64,000 nucleotides of DNA, taken from assembly GCF_007970805.1 (NCBI RefSeq), contig NZ_CP042433.1, positions 4,030,001-4,094,000 of the forward strand. The letters run 5' to 3'. This DNA comes from Flavisolibacter ginsenosidimutans. Lineage in GTDB: Bacteria > Bacteroidota > Bacteroidia > Chitinophagales > Chitinophagaceae. Shown here piece after piece: positions 24,578 to 32,993 of the stretch; the first letter of the stretch is position 1, and each line of letters starts with the position of its first letter. Under the pieces are notes generated by a model. The model searched no databases. It was not told the DNA's origin and was given only the letters and a program-made list of their open reading frames with translations. A program made the translations under genes and the position numbers.

Positions 24578-25543
24578 ATGCAAACATATCTTAAAACGAG
24601 GCCGGTTTGGGTACAGTTCTTCCTGTTTTTGGGAATGGCGGTCGCGAGTTTTTTTATCGGCAGCGCGGTGGGTGTATTGATTTTATCCAAAATAACTGGC
24701 ATCGGCTTGGGCCAGCTTCGCGATCCGAAGGCCTGGGATTTAGCCAATCCTGCCATGCTCACCTTCGTTCGCGGAATGATTTTGATCCAGTTTCTTTTTT
24801 TATTCGCCCTGCCTTCGCTTCTCTTTTCTTACCTCTCCGATAAAAAGCCTTTTCATTATCTTGGTTTGCAAGCACCCGGCACCAATCATTATTGGTTATG
24901 GGCTGTTTTGCTGATCGTGGTTTCTTATCCTTTTGTTGAATATGTGGGTTACATCAACCAAAAAATTGCCGTAAGCGCAGGTGGACAGTCGTGGATGAAA
25001 AGCATGGAAGAAGAAGCGGCGCGGCAAATAAAATTCATGCTTCGCGAACGAACACCGGCGGAGTTGATCAAGAACCTTGTTTTTATTTCGCTGTTTGCCG
25101 GCATTGGTGAAGAACTTTTTTTCCGGGGCATTTTACAGCGCATGCTGATTCGCGCCACGCAAAGTCCCTGGGTCGGAATCGTTTTGGCAGCAGCCATTTT
25201 CTCGGCCTTTCATTTCCAGTTTTACGGCTTTTTACCACGGCTATTTTTGGGTGTTTTGCTGGGTGCCATTTATTGGTTCAGCGGAAGTTTGTGGGTAGCC
25301 ATGCTAGCGCATTTTCTTTACGATGCCTCGGTGATTGTCTATCTTTATTTTAACCCGCAAGATTTGCAAAACGCCGATGCTGAATTGATCAAAGGGCAGG
25401 AAGTACAGTTGCTCGTGGGTGCCATGATCAGCCTTGCGCTGACCTTTGTGTTGCTTCACCAGATGCAGAAAAAATCAGTGGTAAGTTACGAAGCCGTTTA
25501 CAACGACGACTTTCCCAAACACAAGGACGATTTTAGTTTTTAA
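24578..25543 (+). CDS. CPBP family intramembrane glutamic endopeptidase
   Basis: A 321-residue membrane protein of the CPBP/Abi family (Rce1-like). Motif 1 is GIGEELFFRGILQRML (Glu-Glu-x3-Arg) near residue 185, motif 2 is SAFHFQFYGFLPRLFLG (His of FHFQF) and motif 3 is LAHFLYDA with His near residue 247. These residues form the intramembrane active site. Substrates of such bacterial enzymes are mostly unknown; roles in membrane-protein maturation or bacteriocin immunity are reported for relatives. It starts only 2 bases before cdsA's start region (stop at 25543, cdsA at 25546), so the two genes are coupled. Confidence 0.9.
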   Translation: MQTYLKTRPVWVQFFLFLGMAVASFFIGSAVGVLILSKITGIGLGQLRDPKAWDLANPAMLTFVRGMILIQFLFLFALPSLLFSYLSDKKPFHYLGLQAPGTNHYWLWAVLLIVVSYPFVEYVGYINQKIAVSAGGQSWMKSMEEEAARQIKFMLRERTPAELIKNLVFISLFAGIGEELFFRGILQRMLIRATQSPWVGIVLAAAIFSAFHFQFYGFLPRLFLGVLLGAIYWFSGSLWVAMLAHFLYDASVIVYLYFNPQDLQNADAELIKGQEVQLLVGAMISLALTFVLLHQMQKKSVVSYEAVYNDDFPKHKDDFSF

Positions 25544-25545
25544 CG

Positions 25546-26415
25546 ATGGCTTTTAACGTACAAACATTTAAAACAAGAGCCCTCACCGCCGTCATTTTCG
25601 TGGTGGTGATGATGGCCGGACTGCTTTGGAACGAGTGGTCATTCTTTGTGTTGTTTTCGGTTGTGCACTTTGGTGCGTGGGTAGAATATCAAAAGCTGGT
25701 GGAAGCGTTTAATCCCGATTATAAGGCTATCAGCAACGTTCATCGCTACGGTGTAATGATTGGTGGCTGGTGTTTGCTGCTTTACTTCACGAACGGTAAT
25801 TTATACATCGGCAACATTCGTTTGAATGAAGTTGGTTTTTGGCTTGGTCTGGCTTCAATGATTTTAATTCCGTTGGTGATTGTTTTAGAACGCAAGGGGG
25901 CATTAATAAAAAATCTTGGTTACTCTTTATCGGGTTTGATTTACATCTCGCTTTCGCTTGGTTTGCTCATTGCCATTCGAACCTTGTACGGGCTTAATAC
26001 CGAAGGCAAAGAAGGCCTTGGTAAAGCGCTGGTGTTAACACTAATCTTTTCCATCTGGATCAACGACACGATGGCGTACATCGTGGGTTCGTTTATTGGC
26101 AAAACGCCGTTCTCCAAAATATCGCCGAAGAAAACATGGGAAGGCACAGGCGGCGGCGCAATCCTTTGCGTGGTGGCAATGGCTTTCATTGGTCATGCAC
26201 TTGGATTGACTTATGTTGATGCAGGTTTTATTGCTGCATTGGCGGCAGTATTTGGAACCATTGGCGATTTGTTTGAAAGCAAATTAAAACGCATGGCAGG
26301 AGTGAAAGACAGCGGAAGTGTTATGCCCGGCCACGGCGGCTTTTTAGATCGCTTTGATTCGTTGTTGTTTGCAAGTGTAGCGGTGTGGGTTTACGTGCAA
26401 ATCGCCATGCGGTAG
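25546..26415 (+). CDS. cdsA: Phosphatidate cytidylyltransferase
   Basis: Makes CDP-diacylglycerol from phosphatidic acid and CTP in the inner membrane, the branch point of phospholipid synthesis. The 289-residue protein has about eight membrane helices and the CdsA features FSKISPKKTWEGTGGGA and the C-terminal signature DLFESKLKRMAGVKDSG followed by MPGHGGFLDRFDSLL, which carries the metal-binding Asp residues. Length is normal. It follows the CPBP protease gene by 2 bases. Confidence 0.96.
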   Translation: MAFNVQTFKTRALTAVIFVVVMMAGLLWNEWSFFVLFSVVHFGAWVEYQKLVEAFNPDYKAISNVHRYGVMIGGWCLLLYFTNGNLYIGNIRLNEVGFWLGLASMILIPLVIVLERKGALIKNLGYSLSGLIYISLSLGLLIAIRTLYGLNTEGKEGLGKALVLTLIFSIWINDTMAYIVGSFIGKTPFSKISPKKTWEGTGGGAILCVVAMAFIGHALGLTYVDAGFIAALAAVFGTIGDLFESKLKRMAGVKDSGSVMPGHGGFLDRFDSLLFASVAVWVYVQIAMR

Positions 26416-26568
26416 AATTTCACGCGGTGACGCAACGAACGCAACAAAAAGATCAACTAAACCCAGCCACATTTTTTCTATAACCTTTGTCAATTGTTAC
26501 TCGCAGCAAGCACTCCGCTGTTGTTGATTACTCAGGAAGAGTATTGCGATGCATCATGCGAACAAGAA

Positions 26569-26628
26569 CCTCTCAACTCCTGACTCCTGAATTCTGACTC
26601 CTGACTCCTACATTCTACCTCCTCACTT
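26569..26628. repeat. Heptamer-period arm, locus D (single arm)
   Basis: Steps CTCCTGA, CTCCTGA, ATTCTGA, CTCCTGA, CTCCTAC, ATTCTAC, CTCCTCA. It is the same heptamer family as loci A, C and G and runs into the stop codon of the minus-strand amidase gene. No partner arm was found in 26416-26568. Confidence 0.75.
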
Positions 26629-27774
26629 CATCCCCTTCAGCCAATCCTCAATCCCTTGCGTTATCTTCTTCGCCACGGCCTTGTGAAACTTCGGATCAAG
26701 TATTTTTTTCTCGTCATCCGGGTTGCTTAAAAACGCAACCTCCACCAAACAATTCGGGTACTCCGTTGGACCGCTTAGCGAAAAATTAAACGAACCCACG
26801 TTGCCGTATTCATCCAATCCCAATTCCAACATGCGCTTTAAAATCGCTTGCGACAACGGCCGGAAACCAATGTAGCGGTAATACGTGCTCGTGCCCTTCA
26901 CCGTAGGCGAACCCGCCGAATTCAGGTGAATGGAAATTAAAAAATCCGGTGCTTGTTCGCGGAGCATCACCGTGCGTTCCACCATGCTCAAATCCGTGTC
27001 GTGCGTACGCGTCATATAAACGGCAGCGCCTTTCTTTTTCAAATAAGCTTCCACCTCTTTGGCAATCTTCAGCGTGTAGTCTTTTTCCAAAACCTTCGAG
27101 GTCAGGCCGTCCGCGCCGGCGTTGGTGCCGCCGTGGCCCGCGTCAATCGCGATCTTTAATTTCTTAAGCGATAAGGATGGCGGTTGCCGCTTGATTTTTA
27201 TTTGCAGCACGTTGTTCTTGTAGGCAATCGAATAGCCCCAATGCTGCTGGTGCTTCAGTTCAATAAAAATGCGGAACACATCGTCTTCCACCTGTTCGTA
27301 CCAGGCGTTTTTTATTTCCTGGGTGGTCTTCAGTTGGGTGATCCAGTTGGTGTTGGACGTAACGCCGAAAACGTCCACCACCAGGCGTGCGGGATTGATT
27401 TGCTGCACGCTTTTGTACGGCAGTTTTTCCGTGAGAGAAATGTTCACGTAATCGGCGGCGCTGTCGCCGTACACCTTCCAACTGCCGGTTAAATAATAGG
27501 CTTGAAGCTTGATGGCCGTGTCGGTGCGGAAGGCCGACTTGGGCAGGTAGGCGAAATGCGCTTTCGAAAGCTGCACTTTGTAATCGGCTTTTACGCTGTC
27601 CACCACTTTTACCAGCACGTTGCTGTCGAGGAAACCGGCTTTGGCGCCGCCCAGGCGGTCTTCGCCGAGGCCGTAATTGAGGTAAACCAGCGGGCCGGAG
27701 GTGCGGCCGTAAAAAGCTTGCGAATGTGCAACGGCGGTAGCAATAAGGAAGCAGGCGAGGAGCAGTCGTCTCAT
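26623..27774 (-). CDS. N-acetylmuramoyl-L-alanine amidase (AmiC-like)
   Basis: Zinc amidase cleaving the MurNAc-L-Ala bond in peptidoglycan, acting in the periplasm during cell separation. The 383-residue protein has a signal peptide (MRRLLLACFLIATAVAHSQA), an AMIN-like beta domain up to about residue 195 (YVNISLTEKLPYKSVQQINPARLVVDVFG), and an Amidase_3 domain: IAIDAGHGGTNAGA with the first zinc His, VLEKDYTLKIAKEVEAYLKKKG with the Glu, and FLISIHLNSAGSP with the second His. Near the C-terminus CLVEVAFLSNPDDEKKI contains the catalytic Glu. Domain order matches AmiC/AmiB. Confidence 0.93.
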   Translation of the reverse strand: MRRLLLACFLIATAVAHSQAFYGRTSGPLVYLNYGLGEDRLGGAKAGFLDSNVLVKVVDSVKADYKVQLSKAHFAYLPKSAFRTDTAIKLQAYYLTGSWKVYGDSAADYVNISLTEKLPYKSVQQINPARLVVDVFGVTSNTNWITQLKTTQEIKNAWYEQVEDDVFRIFIELKHQQHWGYSIAYKNNVLQIKIKRQPPSLSLKKLKIAIDAGHGGTNAGADGLTSKVLEKDYTLKIAKEVEAYLKKKGAAVYMTRTHDTDLSMVERTVMLREQAPDFLISIHLNSAGSPTVKGTSTYYRYIGFRPLSQAILKRMLELGLDEYGNVGSFNFSLSGPTEYPNCLVEVAFLSNPDDEKKILDPKFHKAVAKKITQGIEDWLKGMK

Positions 27775-27804
27775 GACGGCAAGATAGGAGAAAATGTGAG
27801 TGAT

Positions 27805-27832
27805 GTCATCCTGAGCGAAGTCGAAGGATTAT
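27805..27832 (+). repeat. Dispersed GTCATCCTGAGCGAAGTCGA repeat
   Basis: A copy of the short sequence GTCATCCTGAGCGAAG with TCGAAGGAT that I recognise as widely scattered between genes of Bacteroidota. An inverted partial copy (GGCTCAGGATGACAT) lies at about 31851-31868. Function is not established. Confidence 0.6.
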
Positions 27833-27837
27833 GGGAC

Positions 27838-27888
27838 GAGCAGTAGTGCTAGTATGAAGCTGTCGTTGCGTCGCACTCTTGTGCGTTC
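27838..27888 (+). repeat. Left inverted repeat of the 27.8-30.9 kb insert
   Basis: The core 27851-27888 (TATGAAGCTGTCGTTGCG, then TCGCACTCTTGTGCGTTC) matches the reverse complement of 30823-30860 at 35 of 38 positions, with weaker similarity for about 13 bases further out. The pair encloses the AT-rich unknown gene and the zeta-toxin-like pair. Confidence 0.75.
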
Positions 27889-27985
27889 GGGAAGGTTACT
27901 GAGCAAACTGACCTATATATCATAGATGTTTGCAAATTCAGTTCAGTTGATAATTTTTTCAATTTTTTGATTCACGAAATTTGCG

Positions 27986-29611
27986 ATGATGTACAATCAA
28001 GAGGTAAAAAGACAATCAAGAGAATTACTAATCAATAATGCAATCGATGCATTAACTGTCAACCGTTTTGATAGCTTTCTTGTTTCGAAGGAGAAATTGG
28101 ACAAAATAACTGACCACTTTAAAGGTCTTTTTTTCAAGATATTAAACAGTAAGCATTTCGACGCGATGAATCAATTGAATTGGCTGATCCACGGCGAAAA
28201 AACCAACTGGTATAACTTCTATGACAGTATGTGTCAGTCAAAAGATGCTTCTGCATTAAAGGTGCTTTATTTATCGGGTCCTGAACCTTTAAATGACATT
28301 GAAATGTTTCTAAATAAGGGTATTTCTCTTGCAAATATTTGGGCAATAGAGTCTGATAAAAATACTTATCAACAAGCTGTATCAGCATTAATCGAGGCAG
28401 AACTACCTGTCAAAATTCATCGTGGCACCCTTACAGAATTTTTCGAGTTAACAAATCATCAATTTGATATTATATATTATGACGCCTGCACGCCTTTCAT
28501 TTCACCTACCTCTTCACCTTTCGAGACACTGAAACAGATTTTCTTAAATAATAGATTGACTGGTTTATCAGCTTTAATTACAAATTTTGCTGAGCCTAAG
28601 ACAAACTTAAATTGGGGAGAAACTCTGGCTTGCTGGTATGCCAGCGCAACCGAGTTTCAATCTCCGCCTATTGATTTTAAACTTGGTTGGGATGAGATTA
28701 CAAAATCTACATCATTAAAAGACTACGGTGATTACATCAACAAACACCTTCATGAGTATTACGATTATTTCTTAACCCAATTTATCTCATGTTTCGCATC
28801 CGAAATCATCCCGATATGGCAGGTATTTGCTTTGAGTTCTGTACAGAGTAATTTTTTCTGGCAAGAACAAGAACTGTTTAAACTTTTAAGTACAATAAAG
28901 TCTGAAGCGCCACCGACAGAAACAATGAAAGATTTTATAGCAATGGTACAGCATTATAAGCTCGCGGTTTCAGCTTATCCATTACTTAACTGGACGCGTC
29001 TTTCAGAAGAGTTGCTTGGTTCTAACCATGTCGTTAATACTTTTCTTCACAGCAAAAGAAAGAAGATGGCTCTTGGAGATGCTCTTTATTTAGGTTCCTT
29101 GCTTAAAAGCTTTGAAGAAGGCAATTCTGGCTTTAACACTTTTACTCGTGAGATATGCAGTCCAAGATTCCGTGAGTTGTTGATTGAACTTGATTTCTTT
29201 GATCGTCATTTGCATTTAACATGTGACATTCCAATGAAAAACCTAATTGTCGAACTGTTTTTTGGTCTCTATGGTTTTCCCTATGTAGCCAACACAGAAC
29301 AGTGCTTAAGCTTAAAGTATAAAGCAAAAGAAACTTGGATGTTTTCTAACTGTTTTATTTTTGACCAGTGTAGGTATTTATATGACTATATACCTTCTCC
29401 TGATTTATTCAAGACCTTTTTCAGTGAAATTCATCATCAAGTTATTCTTAGAGGTTGTATTGATCTTATTCATAGAAAGCATTTAGAGCTAAATCCTAAC
29501 TTTTTCAAATGGGGTTTTGTTGAAGGGATAGGTGAAGAGTTCGGAGCATATCATCTAAGACAACGAAGAAATCTAAATGAAGAGATGAATCAAGAAGGTA
29601 AAATAACCTAA
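27986..29611 (+). CDS. Unknown 541-residue protein in AT-rich insert
   Basis: I do not recognise the family. The protein is soluble, rich in Asn, Phe, Tyr and Leu, and the DNA is clearly more AT-rich than its neighbours, suggesting horizontal acquisition. Residues about 90-165 look like a Rossmann-type nucleotide-binding or methyltransferase-like fold: strand ALKVLYLSGP followed by a helix, then NIWAIESDKNTYQQAV (acidic end of strand 2), and QFDIIYYDACTPFIS (strand 4). The glycine-rich loop of a true methyltransferase is poor, so catalysis is uncertain. The remainder is mainly helical with no membrane segment or signal peptide. It is alone on the plus strand, followed by a zeta-toxin-like pair inside the same inverted repeats. 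Possible defence function is a guess from context. Confidence 0.6.
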   Translation: MMYNQEVKRQSRELLINNAIDALTVNRFDSFLVSKEKLDKITDHFKGLFFKILNSKHFDAMNQLNWLIHGEKTNWYNFYDSMCQSKDASALKVLYLSGPEPLNDIEMFLNKGISLANIWAIESDKNTYQQAVSALIEAELPVKIHRGTLTEFFELTNHQFDIIYYDACTPFISPTSSPFETLKQIFLNNRLTGLSALITNFAEPKTNLNWGETLACWYASATEFQSPPIDFKLGWDEITKSTSLKDYGDYINKHLHEYYDYFLTQFISCFASEIIPIWQVFALSSVQSNFFWQEQELFKLLSTIKSEAPPTETMKDFIAMVQHYKLAVSAYPLLNWTRLSEELLGSNHVVNTFLHSKRKKMALGDALYLGSLLKSFEEGNSGFNTFTREICSPRFRELLIELDFFDRHLHLTCDIPMKNLIVELFFGLYGFPYVANTEQCLSLKYKAKETWMFSNCFIFDQCRYLYDYIPSPDLFKTFFSEIHHQVILRGCIDLIHRKHLELNPNFFKWGFVEGIGEEFGAYHLRQRRNLNEEMNQEGKIT

Positions 29612-29757
29612 ATATTACAAAGACATTAAAAAACTCACATCATCAAATAGAATTTCACAGTTCTTGAAATTTCTTTGCTCTTTCGAATTTGGCTTTCGTT
29701 TTATGAAGGCTTAAATACAGTTGCAGCCGTCTGACTTTAACGCAGCAATGCCCTTTC

Positions 29758-29793
29758 TTTGCTTTCAAACAATTACGAGGATTTGTAACTTTG
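29758..29793 (+). promoter_or_regulatory. Bacteroidota-type promoter of the zeta-like pair
   Basis: An exact TAnnTTTG -7 element (TAACTTTG, 29786-29793) stands 4 bases before the ATG at 29798, with a TTTG at 29758-29761 as possible -33 element. The spacing is 24 bases, slightly longer than the usual 19-21. Transcription would start at or near the start codon, giving a leaderless mRNA. Confidence 0.5.
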
Positions 29794-29797
29794 ATAA

Positions 29798-30028
29798 ATG
29801 TCACAAAAGAAAAAAGCAGTAGCCAAACAGCCTTACCTCACCAAACGAAGATTGGTCAGTGCCGCTAAATCCGGCATTCGCAAGGCGGCTGCGGAAACAA
29901 TGGAAGTGATGGGCTATGTAATAATTGCTGAAGACGGCTGGCTGGTAAAAAAATACGCCGATGGTCGCACGGAGAAAATCTCTCCCATCGAAAGAGCAAA
30001 CCCCAACGAATCGCTTGTCCTCGACTAA
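29798..30028 (+). CDS. Small basic protein upstream of zeta-like kinase (candidate antitoxin)
   Basis: A 76-residue protein with a basic N-terminal half (KKKAVAKQPYLTKRRLVSAAKSGIRKAAAE) and a C-terminal beta-like half (MGYVIIAEDGWLVKKYADGRTEKI). No database family is evident to me. Its 3' end overlaps the zeta-like gene, the usual arrangement of type II toxin-antitoxin operons with the antitoxin first. The role as antitoxin or accessory is inferred only from position and size. Confidence 0.65.
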   Translation: MSQKKKAVAKQPYLTKRRLVSAAKSGIRKAAAETMEVMGYVIIAEDGWLVKKYADGRTEKISPIERANPNESLVLD

Positions 30029-30800
30029 GCCCCAATCGCAATTGCGCCTTCGCGTGTTTGCCGGTCCAAACGGCTCGGGCAAAAGCACGGTCATCCATTA
30101 CGTCAGAAACATCAAAGTAAAAAAGCACTTCATTGACTTCGGTTATTACATTAATGCCGATGACATTGCCGTGCAATTGCGAAGCAATTCCTTTTCGTTT
30201 GCTGCTTTCGATTTGAATGTAAAGCCAAAAGAATTTACCGAGGTTGTTTTGCTCTCTGGACTTATCGGCAATGAATTTTCGTTAGCCGATTTTCAATCAG
30301 CTTTTTCTTTGCGCAACAATATTCTGCGACTCAAAACGCCTGCTGCGGCAGAGCGGTTAGCGCAAATTGTTGCAGACTTTTTACGAAAGAAATTGTTGGA
30401 AGAACAAAAGAAGTTTTCGTTTGAAACAGTGTTCTCGCATCCTTCCAAACTAGAAATTATGCGGCAGGCAGCAGAGGCAGGCTATAAGGTTTATCTGTAT
30501 TTCGTTTCTACCGAATCGCCGGAGATTAACAAGTTTCGGGTAAAGGCGCGAAAAGCAAAGAATGGACACGATGTGCCCGAAGACAAAATTGTAAGCCGTT
30601 ATTATCGTTCGCTGGATTTACTTTTTGATGCTTGCCAATTAGCTTATCAGGTTTTCTTCTTTGATAACTCAGTTGACGGCGAAAACTCCGTGATGTTTGC
30701 GCATTTCAAATCAGGGGGTGGTAAAAAGAAGTGGGACCGGATTCAAAAAAGTGGCGTGCCAGAATGGTTTAAAAAATACTATTCAGATAAGGTAAGATAA
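29961..30800 (+). CDS. Zeta-toxin-like P-loop kinase (COG4185 type)
   Basis: P-loop NTPase of the zeta toxin/predicted ABC-type ATPase group. Walker A is RVFAGPNGSGKST at residues about 33-45; the substrate-side Asp is in YYINADDIAVQ; then KFSFETVFSHPSKLEIM and GYKVYLYFVSTESPEIN; and the conserved C-terminal Arg/His region RVKARKAKNGHDVPEDKIVSRYYRSLD. Zeta toxins phosphorylate UDP-N-acetylglucosamine, poisoning wall synthesis; relatives of this shorter group have less certain targets. The ATG at 29961 overlaps the small upstream gene by 68 bases; a TTG at 30015 would overlap by 14 bases and is a credible alternative start. It lies near the right inverted repeat of the insert. Confidence 0.8.
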   Translation: MVARRKSLPSKEQTPTNRLSSTKPQSQLRLRVFAGPNGSGKSTVIHYVRNIKVKKHFIDFGYYINADDIAVQLRSNSFSFAAFDLNVKPKEFTEVVLLSGLIGNEFSLADFQSAFSLRNNILRLKTPAAAERLAQIVADFLRKKLLEEQKKFSFETVFSHPSKLEIMRQAAEAGYKVYLYFVSTESPEINKFRVKARKAKNGHDVPEDKIVSRYYRSLDLLFDACQLAYQVFFFDNSVDGENSVMFAHFKSGGGKKKWDRIQKSGVPEWFKKYYSDKVR

Positions 30801-30822
30801 CCTCTTTGCTGCACAGCGATAA

Positions 30823-30872
30823 GAACGTACAAGAGTGCGACGCAACCACAGCTTCATAGTAACACTGCAGCT
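30823..30872 (-). repeat. Right inverted repeat of the 27.8-30.9 kb insert
   Basis: Inverted partner of 27838-27888 (GAACGTACAAGAGTGCGAC then GCAACCACAGCTTCATA). It begins 22 bases after the zeta-like stop codon. Confidence 0.75.
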
Positions 30873-30954
30873 TAGTACATAATTCTTCTCGCCCTTCCGC
30901 CGTACTAAAACCTCCGTTTCGGCGTTTACCTTGCAGCACCAAACCGCATCGCGA

Positions 30955-31806
30955 ATGAAAAACCTTTTGCTGCTTCTTTTCTCCCTGCCGCTGGCCGCCG
31001 CTTCGCAGGACTTTCATTTCTCCGCACGCCTCGGCGCTATGGGCTATAACGGCGACCTGAAAGCGCATCCCGTCACACTGTCGCAAACAAAGCCGATGAT
31101 TTCGCTGGGCGCCCGCTACGACCTCACGGAACACATCATGGCCCGTGGCTATTTTACCTACGGCGCCTTAACCGCCAGCGATAAAAAAGGAACGGCTGCC
31201 ATGCAGGCCCGCAACCTCGATTTCTCCACCAAGCTTTTGGATTTTGAACTGGGTGCCCAATACAACATTTTTAACCTGAACGAAAAGTGGTGGACGCCTT
31301 ACGTGTTTGCGGGCATTGGCGCTTTCCATTTTAATCCGTACACCAAAGACGCGGCTGGCACGCAATACTTTTTAAAACCCCTGAGCACCGAAGGCCAGGG
31401 CTTTGAACCCGGCGTGCCGAATTACAGTCTTACACAGTTCAGCATTCCGCTTGGCTTTGGCGCGGAATACCTGCTGGACGAAGACCACCGCATTGGTCTT
31501 GAGTTCAGCTACCGCACCACCTTTACCGATTACCTTGACGACGTGAGCACAACTTATGTTAGCGATGCCGATTTGCTGAAGTATCGCGGACCAAAGGCAG
31601 TGGAACTGGCCTACCGCGGTGATGAAGTGAGCAATCGTCCTTATCCCGTTGGCGACATTCGCGGCAATCCAAAGCAGAAGGACGGTTATTATTACGTGGC
31701 GCTGACGTACACCTTCCGTTTTTGGTTTAACAAGTACAAGGAAACATCGGGGCTGCCGGGTGGGAAGAGAGATAGTAAGGTGGGTTGCCCGGCGAATCGG
31801 TATTGA
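30955..31806 (+). CDS. DUF6089-like outer-membrane beta-barrel protein
   Basis: A 283-residue exported protein. The ATG at 30955 gives an immediate signal peptide (MKNLLLLLFSLPLAAAS, then QDFHF), which the longer ORF would bury. The mature part matches the DUF6089/OmpA-like N-terminal barrels of Bacteroidota: FSARLGAMGYNGDLK, SLGARYDLTEHIMARGYFTYG, YVFAGIGAFHFNPY, PLGFGAEYLLDEDHRIGLEFSYRTTFTDYLDDVS and a last strand YYVALTYTFRFWF. The FTDYLDDVSTTYV stretch is a hallmark of this group. Probable structural or gliding/secretion-associated outer-membrane component; exact role unknown. Confidence 0.8.
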   Translation: MKNLLLLLFSLPLAAASQDFHFSARLGAMGYNGDLKAHPVTLSQTKPMISLGARYDLTEHIMARGYFTYGALTASDKKGTAAMQARNLDFSTKLLDFELGAQYNIFNLNEKWWTPYVFAGIGAFHFNPYTKDAAGTQYFLKPLSTEGQGFEPGVPNYSLTQFSIPLGFGAEYLLDEDHRIGLEFSYRTTFTDYLDDVSTTYVSDADLLKYRGPKAVELAYRGDEVSNRPYPVGDIRGNPKQKDGYYYVALTYTFRFWFNKYKETSGLPGGKRDSKVGCPANRY

Positions 31807-32071
31807 GGTTTGTAGTTGGCGTGATGGTGTTAATCTCTTACTTTATTTGAATGGCTCAGGATGACATATGCTGAAGGCAGACAATCCGCGGAGGCGAAAC
31901 AATTAAGGAACTACTTTGCACATTACGCCAACCACAAACCCACAAACGATAAACTCTCCGTATTTCTACGACTATATATTGCAACTACTACTGAATTTTT
32001 CTTTCACGGTTTGAAATCAATCTGTTTCGTTTTTATTTTGACGCCGTATCGTTTGAAAAACCGAGCATCCT

Positions 32072-32761
32072 ATGAACCCGAACACAATTTTTGGACTTAG
32101 CTCTGTCCTTTGTTTTAGCTTACCCATCCTGGTAATTGTCCTTTTTCGTTTGTACCGCCACACCAGCCTTATTACCTTGATGCTTTATTATGGATTGACC
32201 ATTGTTCACTGCCTTACCGCGGAAAGCATTCCGCCGGTGCCCACGTTCACAAATCCCTGGGACGTGATGTACAGCTTCGTGGAGATTCCGCTGGTACTTT
32301 CCTCGCTGCTTTTCTTTTGCCATGTGCGCCAGCGCCGCCAGTTTATGCAAAAGGTTTTGATTGGCTTTGTGGTTTACGAGATAGCGGTGTCGTTGTATTT
32401 TAAGTTTTCACCGCAATCATCTGTTTACATCATGACGCCGGGCCTCGTAATTGTGGTAGGCTATACTTCCTTTTTGTTTTTGCGCCAGGCCAAGTTTACG
32501 GTGTTGCACGGAAAGAACATTGGCCGCGTGCTGATGCTGGGCGCCATCCTGTTTTCGTACGGCAGTTATGCGCTGGTATTTTATACTTACTTCATTGAAA
32601 AGCAGCCCGACATTTACACCGTTTATTCGGTTTACTTTGTTTCGTCCACCATTGCCTCCCTGCTTATGTCCGTAGGCTTGTTCATGATGCGCTACCGCAT
32701 AAAGGAATTGCAGGAATTGAAGGTGGTAAGGAAAGAATTGCAGATGGTGTTTGGCTCTTAA
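32072..32761 (+). CDS. Polytopic membrane protein of unknown function (7 helices)
   Basis: A 229-residue protein with about seven hydrophobic helices beginning directly after the short N-terminus (FGLSSVLCFSLPILVIVLF, then LITLMLYYGLTIVHCL, VEIPLVLSSLLFFC, ...). Its ends are charged (RYRIKELQELKVVRKELQ at the C-terminus, a short amphipathic helix). No signalling or enzymatic domain is fused. The helix count and lengths recall 7TM sensor-type domains of Bacteroidota, but no motif confirms it. The stop codon is directly followed by a heptamer-period repeat arm. Confidence 0.65.
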   Translation: MNPNTIFGLSSVLCFSLPILVIVLFRLYRHTSLITLMLYYGLTIVHCLTAESIPPVPTFTNPWDVMYSFVEIPLVLSSLLFFCHVRQRRQFMQKVLIGFVVYEIAVSLYFKFSPQSSVYIMTPGLVIVVGYTSFLFLRQAKFTVLHGKNIGRVLMLGAILFSYGSYALVFYTYFIEKQPDIYTVYSVYFVSSTIASLLMSVGLFMMRYRIKELQELKVVRKELQMVFGS

Positions 32762-32763
32762 TT

Positions 32764-32993
32764 AGATGACGGATGATAGATGACAGATGACAGAAGAAAA
32801 TTTATAGTAAGAACCATACAACACTTAAAGTTGTTTTAAATAAGGGAAAGCCGGTCATTTGTTGGCCGGCTTTCCCTTTTCTATTCTGCGTCCCTTGCGA
32901 GTTTATTCTGAGCTTGTTAAAGAACACACTTCAACGGCATTAATTCTTTTCGCCTCTCCCTACTGCCATCTGTCATCCACCATCTGTCATCTT
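32764..32993. repeat. Inverted pair of heptamer-period arms, locus E
   Basis: Left arm 32764-32796 steps AGATGAC, GGATGAT, AGATGAC, AGATGAC. Right arm 32961-32993 is the inverse complement (CTGCCAT, CTGTCAT, CCACCAT, CTGTCAT). The left arm begins 3 bases after one stop codon and the right arm runs into the stop codon of the opposite gene, with an ordinary terminator between them. Confidence 0.85.
32842..32880. terminator. Bidirectional terminator
   Basis: Perfect 13-bp stem (AAGGGAAAGCCGG and complement) with an 11-base loop and T-runs on both sides, between the convergent membrane-protein and acyl-CoA dehydrogenase genes. Confidence 0.92.

Noticed and set aside
31861..32100. 79-codon ORF before the 7-helix protein
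   Set aside because: It overlaps the start of the next gene, begins in a dispersed repeat and shows no recognisable features.
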